From positions 1 through 28,464 of the forward strand of contig JNEM01010555.1 in the NCBI GenBank assembly GCA_000697335.1: 28,464 bases of DNA. The letters run 5' to 3'. This document shows, piece after piece, positions 1 through 12,138 of this stretch. The DNA is from Conidiobolus incongruus B7586. Taxonomy: Eukaryota > Entomophthoromycota > Entomophthoromycetes > Entomophthorales > Conidiobolaceae. Position numbers and translations under genes: made by a program. The notes under the pieces are model-generated. The model worked only from the letters and a program-made list of their open reading frames with translations, made no database searches and was not told where the DNA came from. The first letter of the stretch is position 1; every line of letters begins with the position of its first letter.

Positions 1-245
1 AATTATAAAATATTTAAATTTCAGTTTAAAAATGTTTTATTATTATTCTTAATAGTTTTAACTATAGTAAATTAGCTAATATTAGTAATTCTGATAATAT
101 TATAACTTAATCTATTTTTTTATAAAATTAATTAATATATAAATGAATTTTTTAGAGAAAGATTTAAATATAATGATATTGAAAAAATTAATTATATTTT
201 TGAATTTATTACTTTTTATTATAGATTAATATATAATAACTTTAT
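1..245. other. A/T-rich DNA left of the first element, no gene
   Basis: This stretch is almost pure A and T, with no open frame of useful length and no recognisable domain. It ends at the CCTTT target duplication of the gypsy element that follows. It could be an older decayed repeat, but nothing in it supports a family. Confidence 0.5.
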
Positions 246-250
246 CCTTT
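246..250. repeat. Left target-site duplication of gypsy element 1 (CCTTT)
   Basis: CCTTT directly abuts the outer end of the left LTR. The same five bases recur at 5570-5574 directly outside the right LTR. A 5-bp duplication is usual for Ty3/gypsy integration and fixes the element ends to the base. Confidence 0.85.
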
Positions 251-452
251 TATACTAGATGGTTACTAAATTTATTAAAGTAATTAAATAAAGTTAAAGT
301 GTAGAGAAAATTAAACCAAAAAAGGTTTATCAATAGATTAATTATACTAAAGTCCCCTCTTCTGTAGAAGGGTATATTATTTAAATATTTATAAGGGAAT
401 AAATTATATTGTAATTTATAAAAATTCTAAGAACTATTATTAATCTGTAACA
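251..452 (-). repeat. LTR of element 1 (3' LTR on the minus strand)
   Basis: This 202-bp sequence pairs with 5367-5569. On the sense strand it begins TGTTACAG and ends TAGTATA. A short purine-rich tract (AAAAGGAG on the sense strand) sits directly inside it at about 453-462, as expected of a polypurine tract. Confidence 0.9.
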
Positions 453-453
453 C

Positions 454-3400
454 TCCTTTTAAACTTTATTTTAATAGAATAAAGTCTTTTTTTAAAATAA
501 TTAGGATTGTTTACTAAGGAATTTTTTAAAAGCTTTAAGGTATTTAATATTTTTTTATTCTCCTAAATAGCTTTATTAAAAGAATAACCTTGATAATATA
601 TAAAGTATTCATTTTAGTTTCAATAGATTTTATAAGGTATAATTTTATCAACAACATATATCTCACATTATAAGTTAATAGAAGAAGGTTAAGAATATAT
701 AGTATATTTAAGAAAATATTCTCTAAGATCTTAATATAACTTTAATAGCTTTATATAGAAAACAAAGTGAATTTGTAAATTAAAAGAAAAGATTAATTTA
801 TATATTTCTAAATATAGTTTTTTATCTTTAATAAAGTAAAGTCTTAATTATTTAAGCAATAATTTATTGATATATTAATTAAAGTTTTAAAAAAGATTAA
901 TTCTATCTAAAGATAATAATATTAAAATATTAAAAGATAAGGTTAAAATAGGGTAGGTATTTATATTATAGTAATAAACTTATTTATTTAAGATAAAAAG
1001 AATATAGTCTTAAGCTATAAATAATAAAAAACATATATGCTTTATGAAGTTTATAACATTAGATGAGGTATTAATATTAAATATTATATTTAAAATTAAA
1101 ATAGAGTAATAGTTATAATTCAAGTAAAATAGTATTATACTTGTAAATAAGTTGATTAAATCATTAAAAGAAAATTCAAACAAAGATAAATTTTTGATTT
1201 AATTTTTCATATTATAGTTAAAATAAAATCTAAAAGCTTTTTTTAAAACACAAATTGTTTGTTTATATTAACTATTAGATTATTAATAACAAGATATTAT
1301 AAGGTTATGTTAAAAATCTAACAGTTTTATAAATTTAAACTAGAATTTATTTGTGAATTTTATATAATTGTTTATTATGATAATTAATGCGAGTTTATAA
1401 TATCTAAAGATATTTTTAATAAATAACTTGGTGATAGTTTTTGAGTTAGCTTTTTTATTAATTGGTATAAAATATATTATCTTTGTTAAGTAATTTGTGA
1501 TAATAAAAGCATAGTTAAAACCATATAAAGTTTATAGTGTTTTAGTGAAATCCATAGTGATATCAAACTAATAGGTTTAGGGAATAGGTAATAGATTAAG
1601 ATTACCAAAAGGGATTTAGTTGAGAAATTTGTTGATTTAATATTAATTCCAAGAGTAAATATATTTTTGTATACTGTTTTCTATATTAAGTTAATAGAAA
1701 TTACAGGAGAGTTTATGTTATATATAGAGTTAACTTTAATAACTTAAAATAATAGAGTTATGATAAAAGTTTAACAGTAATAGTTTAATGCTTAAAATAT
1801 CAAGAATATAGATACACAAATTATAGTAAAATAAGTTATTATTATATGAATAATATTTTACATAAGTTAAGATAGAAATATTCAAATTATAAATGTGATT
1901 AATGATTTTTAAAACTTAATTATCATTAAGAAATATATTTTAAATATAATTTATATAGTTAACTAAGATTATTCTGGAGAAATATTATTTAACTCAAGTT
2001 AACTTATACTTATTATAAATAAACATATAATTAAAAATATAATTAAAGTATTTAAAGATAAGAATAATAAGAGTGTTGAATTTTCCTTTAATATAGCAAA
2101 CATATAGGTCAAATTTTTAAAGAAATTTATTTTATAGAGATTAATACTTAAATAAATAAAGTTGATTGTTAATTTATATGGTAAATTTGTAATTTATAAG
2201 TATATAGATAAATTAACCTAGTATGTAATAATAAAAATATTTGAGGTATTTAATAATAACAAAGAGTTTTTATTTATAAACTAAGTAGTTTATTTCTATA
2301 GAAGTTATTTTATAAGAATAAAATATAATGGGACAAAGATTAAATTATTTCAAGTTTAACAATTTGAGTGTTATTCTTCTTTTCACCTAATTTAAGCAAA
2401 TAAGATTATAATCTAAAAAATTAAGTTAACTAATTATTAATAAAAAAGCTAAAGATGTTTGTGAATAGGATTATTAATAGTAAAAGGTTAAAGCTATAAA
2501 ATACAAGGGTATTACTAATAATATTAATAATTATTAAACAAGTAGAATTTTCTAAAGGAGTTTATATTTATAAAGATAATTTATAAAATAGGTTAGTTAA
2601 TGATATAATAATTTTATATAGCTATTGATAAAGTTTTTGAAATTGTTTATTATACTTAAAAATAATATAAAGGAATATTTATCAATAAGAATAAACTAAG
2701 ATTATATAACTTTAGTTTTATCTAAATCAATTTTAATTCCATTAGAAGATATAAAATAATTATAAAATAAGACTTCTAAAACAATAAAGTAATATTTTAA
2801 TAATTTAATAATTTAATAAATAGTAAGTTTTTATAAAAGATTTAAAAAATATATTTCATATATTTTTAATATTTTAATAAAGTTTTAGAGAAAACTAAAA
2901 TATTATTAAAATATAAAATAACAAAGATATCTTAGATTTCAAAGAAAATTAAATTTATTAAGTAAATATAATAAAAGTGTTGTATAATTTAAATGATAGA
3001 ATAGTAAATTTAAAATAGTTATAATAAGTATTAAATATAGTTAAGGGGATTAAATCAAGGTATATGGTTATATTATAGTAATTATCATATAGATCTAATT
3101 TAATGAAATATTTACAACTTAAGATTTAATTATATAGTTTTAATAAATTAAGTAGTGATATATAATCTTTAATAATTATTCTGTTCAAGATATAAAAGTT
3201 GACACAAAATCTTAAAACTCTATTTTTCTTTTTAATAAATAAAATAAAAAATCCTTTCAAAAAAATAAAGGGATAAATATAACCTTTTTCTAAAAGTTAG
3301 GTAATGGTTTCTTTTAGTAATTTATTTTTTTTAACTAATATATGATAAATTAAATAATAAATAAAAATAAAACTAAAAGTTAATTTAATTTTATAAACTA

Positions 3401-5348
3401 TATTTTTTTAGAGGGAGTAAGTTTTAAGGTTTAGAAATATTTAAATATAACATTATTATATTATGCAGTAAGTTATTTAAAGATATAAAGTTGAGATTAA
3501 AATTGTTAAAATTTAATTAAAATATAGTTAATTTAATAAAAATAATACTAAAAGATATAAAATTAATAGTAAGTAATTATTTAATGAATATTTTATAAAA
3601 TATAATAATAGAATTAAGTTTGATAATAGGAGTTAGGTTACTATTAGCAAAAAAATTAAGATGAAGATTATTTAGAGTTTGTAATATAACAACAATATTT
3701 TAAATAATAGTAATAAGGGTAAATCTATAATAGAATGTCAAAAACAAATTTTTGTTAGAATAGTTAATAGTAAATAAAATATGTGATTTAATCTAATTTA
3801 TACTTATGATAATATTATAATTAATTAAAATACTTATTAAAGAAATGTCTTTGTTGTGTTTTAAGGATAAAGGTAAAAAACTCTTAACTAAATTATTACT
3901 TTAGTATTTTAATTTATCATCTAATATTATAGGGATAGTGAATTAATTTTTTAACAAACAAAGTTTATCAGTTAAGATATTATTAATTAAGCATTTATAG
4001 CACTTATATCAATCAAAACATTGATTACATGGTTATTGATATTATTTTTAACAATAGAAGAAAAAAAAGTTAACATGAAGTGAATTATTAAAATATAAAA
4101 TATATTTAGTAAGTAATAATTGGATTGAGTTTATTTTATTATATTTGTTGTTATTATAATCACTAGGTTCAAAATATTTTAAAGGATAATCTTTAGTAAT
4201 ATGATTTATATAAATATGTTAATAATAAAAACATCCATTTTATTCTTTCAAAAAATTCTTAATTTTGGGACTTAATATTTTATTTTATAAAATATAGGAA
4301 GTGGGTTTTTTAACTTAAGCTAAGTTAATAATTATGTGATTAAAATTAAAGTTATATATGGGATAAAACTTAAAAGTAGTTTTCAAATTATATATGTGGT
4401 TATTTAGGATTTAATTTAGATGTTAAATAAAACACATAGTGTTTTTGATCAATAGTGCTTTATTATATATATCTTCAAATCTATTAGGTCTAATATTAAT
4501 TTAAGATATTAATAAGCTAGTGATATATAGTATAAGTTAATCTAAAAAGATAATATTATGTTGATATTCTAAAATAAGTGATAAATAAATCTTAACATAA
4601 TTTAAAGCATTAATGAAATTATTAATAGAATTAGTTTGTTTTATATAAATAAGTTTCTAAAAGTTTGTAAAAATATTAGTAATTAAAATGAAAAAAAATC
4701 TTAATTGAGAAATTAGCATGTTAAAAGAAATAATATATTTGATAAGCTATTTATTAAAAAATAATTTAAGATGATTTTAATTGTATTTGTCTTATTAATC
4801 TTTTTTTAGTATTAGTTAAATAAAAGATAACAATACTTACCTTATTATCTTTATTAAACTAATAATACTAGAAGTAGTCTCAGAATAATAATTTTTATAT
4901 ATTAAGTTTAAATAAAAAATGTTCATTATTAAATTATTTTAAGTTTTTATAGAAAACCTTTTGAATAAGAATTTTGTTAAAATTTAGATAGATATATCTT
5001 TATAGAGTAAAAGGAGAATAATATTGGTTCATCAACTTTTAAAGTATATAAGCTTGATTTGAGTAGTTTAATCTGAAAAGGAGTTTATTTAAACTATTAT
5101 TTTTATTAATCAAATCCCCAAATATAATAAATTAAAGTTATTAAGTAATTATATCTTAAGTATTAATAGATTTTTCTGAGAGAGTTATGATTATAGGTTA
5201 TAGTACTAATAAAGTTAAATAAAGATATAGGAAATAAAGAGTAAGAAAAGTAAAAACAAGAAAAAAAACAAAAATATGAAACAAGAATTAAAAAAATACA
5301 AGACTAATAAAAATATTTTAACTAAATAAAAATTAAAAAGAATATAGT
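454..5348 (-). pseudogene. gag-pol remains of gypsy element 1
   Basis: Coding remains are read on the minus strand, with approximate positions on the window. A gag region lies at 5340-4190 and ends in a CCHC zinc-knuckle trace near 4245-4195. A retroviral-type aspartic protease trace is near 4030-3960. Reverse transcriptase is at about 3330-2700, where the block KGYIYP...KKKNRVLR...KLDLYD is recognisable. RNase H would lie at about 2700-2100 by position. The integrase core is at about 1700-1100, beginning with a block resembling LPIPKPISLISLWIS. No chromodomain was recognised. All parts are heavily broken, and frames are not joined here. Family assignment rests on RT and integrase similarity and their order. 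Confidence 0.85.
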
Positions 5349-5366
5349 AATCTCTTGTTGCTACCA
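5349..5366 (-). promoter_or_regulatory. tRNA primer-binding site of element 1
   Basis: On the minus strand, directly after the right LTR, is TGGTAGCAACAAGAGATT. A TGG start immediately inside the 5' LTR is the hallmark of a primer-binding site matching the CCA end of a tRNA. The tRNA species cannot be named without the genome's tRNA set. The gypsy element at 18472 has a related site. Confidence 0.75.
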
Positions 5367-5569
5367 TATACTAAATAGTTACTAGATTTATTAGACTAAT
5401 TAAATAGAGTTAGGGTGTAGAAAAAGCTAAACCAAGAAAGGTTTATCAATAGACTAACTATATTAAAGTTCCCCCCTTCTATAGAAAGGTATATAATTTA
5501 ATTATTCATAGGGGAATAAATTATGTTATAATTTATAAGAATTCTAGGAATTGTTATTGATTTGTGACA
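5367..5569 (-). repeat. LTR of element 1 (5' LTR on the minus strand)
   Basis: This 203-bp sequence pairs with 251-452 at about 85 percent identity. On the sense strand it begins TGTCACAAA and ends TAGTATA, and it is followed at once by the primer-binding site. The outer edge abuts the CCTTT duplication at 5570-5574. Confidence 0.9.
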
Positions 5570-5574
5570 CCTTT
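5570..5574. repeat. Right target-site duplication of gypsy element 1 (CCTTT)
   Basis: This is identical to 246-250 and directly flanks the right LTR. Confidence 0.85.
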
Positions 5575-7863
5575 ACATAATAAGTTTTAAGATTTTAATT
5601 ATAAAATTCAAAACTTTAATTTTAAAATAATATCAATTAGTGTCTATTTTGTATTATATACAGAATATTTAACTAGCTGAATTAAAATCTAATAGTAATT
5701 ACTTTAAATAAAACCAATTAATTAAATATCATTTTTATATTTAGATAAATATATTTCAACTTTATTATTATATTAATATATATTTTCTAATTAATTTAAC
5801 TATATAATATTTTTATTTAATATACCAGTAATCATAAATTTAAATTTTTAATTAAATTAATTTATATATTTTACATATTAAATAATTATTGAAATTATAA
5901 TAAAATAGTAATAATCAACCATAACTGAAAAAATAAAAGGCTTTAGTAATGAGTAATTTGATATTACTAAAGGAAAGTTATCTTCATCAAAATTAAAGGC
6001 AAAGTTAATATATCATTTTTGATTGGGGATTGGCAATATTCAATGATTTAATAATAGAATATAATTTAAAAACATAAATTAATAGATATATAAATTGGTC
6101 ATTAAAATTATAAAGCATTATTGATTAATTATTATATTTTTTATGGAAGATTTAATTTCATCATAAACTATTCTATTTTGATAATCCTTCAGTCTGATAT
6201 TAGTTTATATATTAAATATAAATCAATAAAGAGATAATATGAAATGTAATTATATTATATTAATATAATATTGGTTGATATTTTAAACTTAGAATTTGGT
6301 TAGATTTTTAGACAAAATAACCCAAATATTAAATATTATTATTAACCAGTTTAATATAAATATCCATTATATTTTATAGTTTATGTTAATAATGTTAGAT
6401 TTTTAATTTCGAAACTGATGTCAATATTTATTATTTGAATTTTATATCATAGAATTGAATAATACACAATTGATTTCAGAAATTATAAAAAAACATTTTT
6501 ATATTTGAATATTTATTGGTTAGAATAGTAAATTTTGTTGATTGGCTAAGATTTCTATAAAGGATATTATATCAAAATATATTAACCAAGTGTTAGAATA
6601 GAAATCTTAATTAGCATTAAACAAGTCAACCCAATATTAGGAGACAAATTAGTTAATAATAATTCATTGGTATATTTTATATTTCAATAATATATATTAT
6701 TGACTTTTTTGCCGCAATTCAGAATATATTTCAATTATTATAACTTTAGGGGTAAGAATATTAGTATTACTTTCAAATGAAAGAATCAAAATTTAAGTTA
6801 TTTGTTATATATTATATAATATAAGTTATCAATGACAAATTAATCATATGTAGTGTTAATATCAAAATGATTATATAAGGAGTAGGTTAAATATATGAAA
6901 TAGGCCTTATATTTCAAAATTTTAACAGTTTCATTGATTGATAATATAAAATTAAAAACTAATAGCTTAAAAAAGTGATAATTAAATTTTCTATTTCCAA
7001 TATCCTAATAAAAATTTTATATATTTTAAATATAAATTATCTTTTCGGATGAATAAATAATCAATTCATTTTAGTTTATTGTTATATTAATTATTGAAAT
7101 TTATTAAATTTTAGATTCAAATCTAGAATTTGAATTTATAAATCATCAGATAAATAATTTTAGAAAATGAAATATTGTTTTGAAAATATCAAAAATAATA
7201 TATGAATTTATTTGTATCATGTAATGCTAATTTGGAAACTATATTAAAATATGTGTGATAGAGGGAAAAATTTCACTAATAGATATGTATACAGTTGACC
7301 ATTAATAATATTATTAAATATCTTTACACATATCTAATATCGTTAACTAAAAGAAAGCATATTAAATTCTTATTTAAAATTGTTTGAAAAAATGATAATT
7401 TCTTTATATGATCAGGTCCCATGATTTGAAAGGAATTATGGATTGGTCCTTCATTAATTAAATTTGCCAAATTTAATGAGACTTGTATTATAATGGATCA
7501 TTTAATAATGTTATCAAATTTAGATAATATTATCAGACAATATATCGGAGTACTGCAAATAAAATAAAATAAGACAATCAAACGTGGATTAAAGAACTAG
7601 TTTTTTAATTGTATGGAAGTGATCGGACTGAGAACCTAGATCACAAATTATATTAATATTATTCATTTAATTAATTCAAGATTTTAGTTGTACTAATCTT
7701 ATGTAGTAAAAATTTAATTAATTTGGAATATTATTTCAAGATGTGAATATAATAATATATAAAATTTTTTTGAATATTGTTTCATATATATATATATATA
7801 TACTAAAACATTTTACAGTTCTATATCATCAAAACTAATTTAAATTAATATATATTTTATCCA
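5575..7863. other. Gene-free stretch upstream of the protease
   Basis: No open frame, RNA gene or element end could be supported on either strand. From about 5940 the composition is less extreme than in element 1, with more mixed C and G, and resembles ordinary intergenic DNA. The last few hundred bases must hold the protease promoter. A run of alternating T and A at 7784-7802, about 60 bp before the start codon, is the only visible promoter-like feature. Confidence 0.5.
7784..7802. repeat. (AT)n run, possible TATA region of the protease gene
   Basis: A 19-bp alternating A/T run ends 61 bp before the protease ATG. The distance suits a TATA-type element, but similar runs occur elsewhere in this A/T-rich window, for example near 9555-9568, so the promoter role is a guess. 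Confidence 0.3.
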
Positions 7864-8700
7864 ATGATTTCAAAATTGATAGTGCTTGCTCTTTCCTTCT
7901 TGTCATTGAATGCCGAATCCGAAATTGAGGGGCGTATCATTAATGGAAGTGAAGCTCAACCATTTGCTTATCCCTTCGTAGTTTCGCTTCAAGCTAACGG
8001 TCGTCATTTCTGTGGAGGCTCACTTATTGATTCGCGCACCATCCTTACTGCTGCCCACTGTACCAATCTCTATCCAAACAATCAAGTTACCGTGAACGTT
8101 AGACGTCATGATTTAACAAGAGAAGCATCTCAAGAAGGAGGACAATCAATTCGAATTACTAGACAAACACGTCACCCATCCTATAATGGCCAAACTTTGG
8201 TTAATGATGTTGCTATTTGGAAATTGGCTAGTCCTGTCTCAGCTCAAGTCTCTTACGTAACTTTGGACGATGGAACACTTTCAAGCCGAGTTGGTCTTCA
8301 AGCTGAAGCCATTGGTTGGGGTCGTTATGATCCTTATACCTCTGCTATGCCATCTCGTCTCCAGCATACTGTCTTGCCAATATATGACAACCAGCAATGT
8401 TCTAGAGGATATGGATTCAATATCTCACCTCAGGCTCAAGTATGCGCTGGATATGCTCAAGGCATTACCTCTGTGTGCCAAGGAGATTCTGGCGGTCCTT
8501 TATTCGTCAGATCTGGTAACCGCGTTATTCAAATTGGTGTTGCCAGTTTTGTCAAAAACACACAGTGCTTGAACTCTTACGCTCCTTCGGTAAGTCTATC
8601 TCAAATTTATCTAAATATTTGATATTAATGAATTTGTTAGGTATTTGCTAGAGTTGCAAACTATAGATCTTGGATCGCAGACCAACAAAGAAGACCATAA
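7864..8700 (+). CDS. Secreted S1-family serine protease (chymotrypsin/elastase-type pocket), one intron
   Basis: Exon 1 is 7864-8589 and exon 2 is 8641-8700. They are joined in phase 0 over a 51-bp GTAAGT...TTAG intron to give 261 residues, close to animal trypsin zymogens. Residues 1-17 form a signal peptide, followed by a short propeptide ending IEGR, with activation expected at R24-I25 (IING). The catalytic triad is intact: H65 (TAAHC), D115 (NDVAIW) and S209 (GDSGGP). Cysteine pairs 50-66, 179-194 and 205-235 match three core disulfides. At the specificity positions (chymotrypsin numbering) I read S189, V216 and S226. This differs from trypsin (D189, G216, G226) and suggests cleavage after small or hydrophobic residues. 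The gene stands out as an island of higher G+C with CAA/CAG glutamines and a TAA stop. The likely role is extracellular protein digestion, perhaps of host tissue; the substrate is unknown. Confidence 0.95.
8590..8640 (+). other. Spliceosomal intron of the protease gene
   Basis: This 51-bp intron starts GTAAGT and ends TTGTTAG, with a TATTAAT branch-like motif about 15 bp before the acceptor. Splicing supplies the conserved C-terminal end of the S1 fold (PSVFARVANYRSWIA). Reading through instead gives an early stop and an incomplete domain. Confidence 0.9.
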
Positions 8701-8757
8701 AAGATTTTAGTTCCAATTTATTTACTTATATTTTAGCTGATAATGTTTTTAAATTAC

Positions 8758-8763
8758 AATAAA
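8758..8763 (+). terminator. AATAAA poly(A) signal candidate of the protease gene
   Basis: AATAAA lies 58 bp after the protease stop codon, a suitable distance for 3'-end formation. In such A/T-rich DNA the motif is frequent by chance. Confidence 0.4.
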
Positions 8764-10987
8764 CTTTTTTGATTATTAATCTATTACCCAATTTGTATCA
8801 TGATTTATATTAATCATCCCTTAATATGAATCAAAAAAAGAAACGTATTAAACTATATTTGAATTTTTATATAACTGGATCAAATTTGAGAAACTACATA
8901 TAATTGTCGAAAAATTTATTATATCTAGGAATATAATATTTTGATATTATATAGTTTATATTGATTTTTTAATCTGTGTTATTTTTAGATTTAAAAAATG
9001 TTCGAATAGTATTGTCATAGTAACTCAATATTACTTACCTAACTTGCTAAAATGTAAAATTATTAAAATAACTCTGTTAATAAATATATATAATATATTT
9101 TTTGAAGTAAGAATGAGTTTATTTGATGATAATTTGATAAATAATTTTCTTTTATATGTTCAAGATAACATAATGTAAATTGAAAAAGATAGCTTAAAAT
9201 ATATATTTATATATAATAAGAGGTTTCAATTTTTCAAGATTATTACTATATGGCAATTATTTTGTTATATGATAAAGATTTCTAATTGAATGTTTTATTT
9301 AAGCTTGATATTATTACCATTTTATATATATTTTGGGAATTATAGAAATAATAATAACAGTTTAAATTTTTGTATATAAATTTCAGATACAAAAATATCA
9401 AATATAATTTAACATTAAATAAAAATTCAACTAATTTTTTTATATAAAGTTCATATTGAAATTTTAATAACATTCGTTCCAAGATTAAATCAATATTTTA
9501 ATGTAATATAACACAGAGTTTTTTTGATTTATGATGATAGTATTTTTATACAGTATATATATATATTGACTATTATATTATATAGCATATAGTATAATTT
9601 CTATATAATTATTAAATATTTTCAAATAATTTGACATTATATATTTCACTTTTTAGAATTTAATAAAATATATAATATCTAAAAATAGACTAATTATATT
9701 AATTAATATATCAAAATTATATAATGCTAGCTATTCATAATATTCAAAATTATATAGTTAATATTATAGAAAATAATTTATACATAATTATAAATTGTCA
9801 AAAATATATAATATATCGCTTGAATTATTAATAAACGATATATATTTCTATTTTAATATAATTAGAATAGATCTTAATAATATACTTATAAAATAGTTTA
9901 GTAAATTAATAATTAATTCGTTCTAAATTTATATATATATATTGCTCAAAATATATTAATCAGTTTATAATAATGCATAGAGTATTTATCAATTATTAAA
10001 TCAAAATTTATCAAGATTGATTTTTAATATCTAAATTATATATAATATACTAAATCGTTTTTATTTAATCGAAAAATCATTATGATAATCCTATTAAACT
10101 ATAAAGCCTTGATTATAAGCAACTTTCTATAAAAAAATTATAATTTAAACAATCCTTTTCAGGTAAAAGAGTAAAAAAGTTAACCAAATCTATTAATTGG
10201 TAAAGCTAGTAAATATATAAAGCATTAAATAAAATTATTTTAATTTCCTACTTGAAAATAAATTCAATTTGTAGTTACAGTATAAGTTAAAATAATTTTG
10301 TTAAATATTATATTTATAATTTTATATAGTTCAAAATTAATATTAATTTGACACAAATTATTTAAATTTGAGTTTTTTAAAATATGATTTAGATCAGTTA
10401 TTAATTTAAACTATTATTTTGTAATTTAAATTATAGGAATTTTTTGTGAATGAAAAAAATATACATTTTAATATATAAAAAGTAAAAATAAATATATAAT
10501 ATAAAATTAATAGTTTTTTTTATTTCTAATAACTTTTTGCTATATTTTTAACAAAGATCTAATATATAAAAAATAGTTTTTTTTATTAAAGACTGAAATT
10601 TGATATTTCATAAACCAATTAAATTTTTTTATAGAAATTTTCTTTCTTACAAGCTGGTTTTTTAATTATCTAAAATAATTATAATCATATAGGTTATAAT
10701 CTAGAGAATATATTAAATATAGCAGTTTTTTCCAGTTATTTTTAATTAGGAAGTTTTTTATAATTTTATATTTATATATTTTACAATTATTATATAAAAT
10801 AATAAGTCTTATTAAATTATATTAAGAATACTTATTTAAAATCATTTTATTTAAAAAAAATATATAGTTTACTATTAAATAATTTTCCTTTAAAAGCTAA
10901 ATAAGAATAATATATGCTATTATAATTTATTTCATTAATTAATATTTATTTATCAATAAACAATTTATTTAAAAAAATTTATAGAAA

Positions 10988-11058
10988 GGGTTGATTTTAC
11001 TTAATCCAGCATTTTAATTTATATTTTGATAAAGGATTATACAAAAAAACCCAGCATT
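10988..11058. repeat. Two diverged copies of a small G/C-containing motif
   Basis: Two units share the plan GGRTT, about 12 A/T bases, AAYCC, AGCATT. They lie at 10988-11013 and 11034-11058, about 46 bp apart. Each can fold on itself through GGRTT and AAYCC. They stand out because the surroundings almost lack G and C. They could be worn transposon-end motifs, but no family is recognised. Confidence 0.3.
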
Positions 11059-11617
11059 CATTAATTATAATAATCCACTGAAAAAATTTTAGTTTTTAGT
11101 TATATCTTAGTAAATTTTAATTAACAATAGCTACTCTAGCTTTTTTTAAACTTTAGTTAAATTATAAGATATTTATTTTATATTTTTATTAAATAATTTT
11201 AATTAAAATTTTAATATATATATAATACTTATATAACTCATATTAAAATATCTTGATAATTTTCTAACTAAAATAAAAAGATATTCTTTAATATATTTTT
11301 TCATTTTTTAACAATTAAAAAAGATAATAGTTGAAATTAATTATTTAGATTTTAATAGATTTTAGGTAGTTTTTTTAATCTTAAAGTAATTTATCTAGTA
11401 ATAAATTGTTAATTTAAATAATATTTTATTACTAAAAGCTGCTTATTAATTTTAAATGATTTTAAAGGGTTTATGGTTAAATTTTACTAATACTAAAATA
11501 AAAAACTTTTGATAATTATTATTTGGTTTAAGTATTAATAAATTAAACAATTAATTTTAAAAAATTATTCATTTCCCTATTTGTTTTATATATATTTTTT
11601 TTAATTTGATATTAATA

Positions 11618-11669
11618 ATATAATTGAAAAAATCAGAAATTAAAAAATTTCCCATTTTTTCAATTATAT
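11618..11669. repeat. Perfect 16-bp inverted repeat with a 20-nt loop
   Basis: ATATAATTGAAAAAAT at 11618-11633 is matched by its exact reverse complement at 11654-11669. The loop holds CAG and CCC. No coding sequence lies near it, so a terminator role has no support. It may be a remnant of a small inverted-repeat element or a chance A/T palindrome. Confidence 0.45.
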
Positions 11670-12118
11670 GCTAATAAATATAATAATGAGAATCAATAAT
11701 TAACTATCTTCAAGCATTAATATTTTATAATATTAAATAAAATATATATTCATTAATCTTAGTAAGATATAAAAGAATATATTTAATTCTAAATTTAAAT
11801 AAATAATATAATATCTTTAATTTATTTGGTTTGCTCATAAATATACTATATTGTTATATATCAAATATATTTTAATAAAATATTTAACAAGATTATCACC
11901 ATTGATAAATATTAAACTTAGATAAATTTATATCTTGTTATTTAAAGTTAGTTTATTTGAATTAAATCATTTATATCTATTATTTAGCTCTATTTTCATT
12001 AAATATATTTAGACTATCATGATAGTTTTTATTAAGCAACTATGAATTTATTATACGCATTTTTATATTAGAAACAAAAAAATTTAATTTTTAATATATT
12101 TAATTAATCGGAATAAAA

Positions 12119-12138
12119 TATTAATATTAATATTAATA
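12119..12138. repeat. TATTAA hexamer repeat
   Basis: A bit more than three perfect copies of TATTAA lie in tandem. This is a simple low-complexity repeat with no visible role. Confidence 0.6.

Larger units (their letters stand above)
251..5569 (-). mobile_element. Ty3/gypsy LTR retrotransposon, element 1 (broken fossil)
   Basis: This is a complete-length but decayed element of 5319 bp lying on the minus strand. Read on that strand it runs from the right LTR (5367-5569) through a primer-binding site, gag, protease, reverse transcriptase, RNase H and integrase to the left LTR (251-452). The pol order with integrase last is that of Ty3/gypsy. Both LTRs begin TGT(C/T)AC and end TAGTATA on the sense strand, and CCTTT flanks the element. 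The two LTRs differ at about 31 of 202 aligned positions, roughly 28 of them transitions, plus one length difference. It is therefore clearly older than the inner gypsy element at 18472-23937. It is heavily broken, with dozens of interruptions, and cannot make protein. Confidence 0.92.

Noticed and set aside
8270-8572. A 100-codon open frame inside the protease exon
   Set aside because: It is an out-of-frame shadow of the protease coding sequence, which has the intact catalytic motifs.
9282-9482. A 66-codon minus-strand open frame
   Set aside because: It is low-complexity F/Y/L/N/K-rich sequence typical of chance frames in A/T-rich DNA, with no domain and no gene-like composition.
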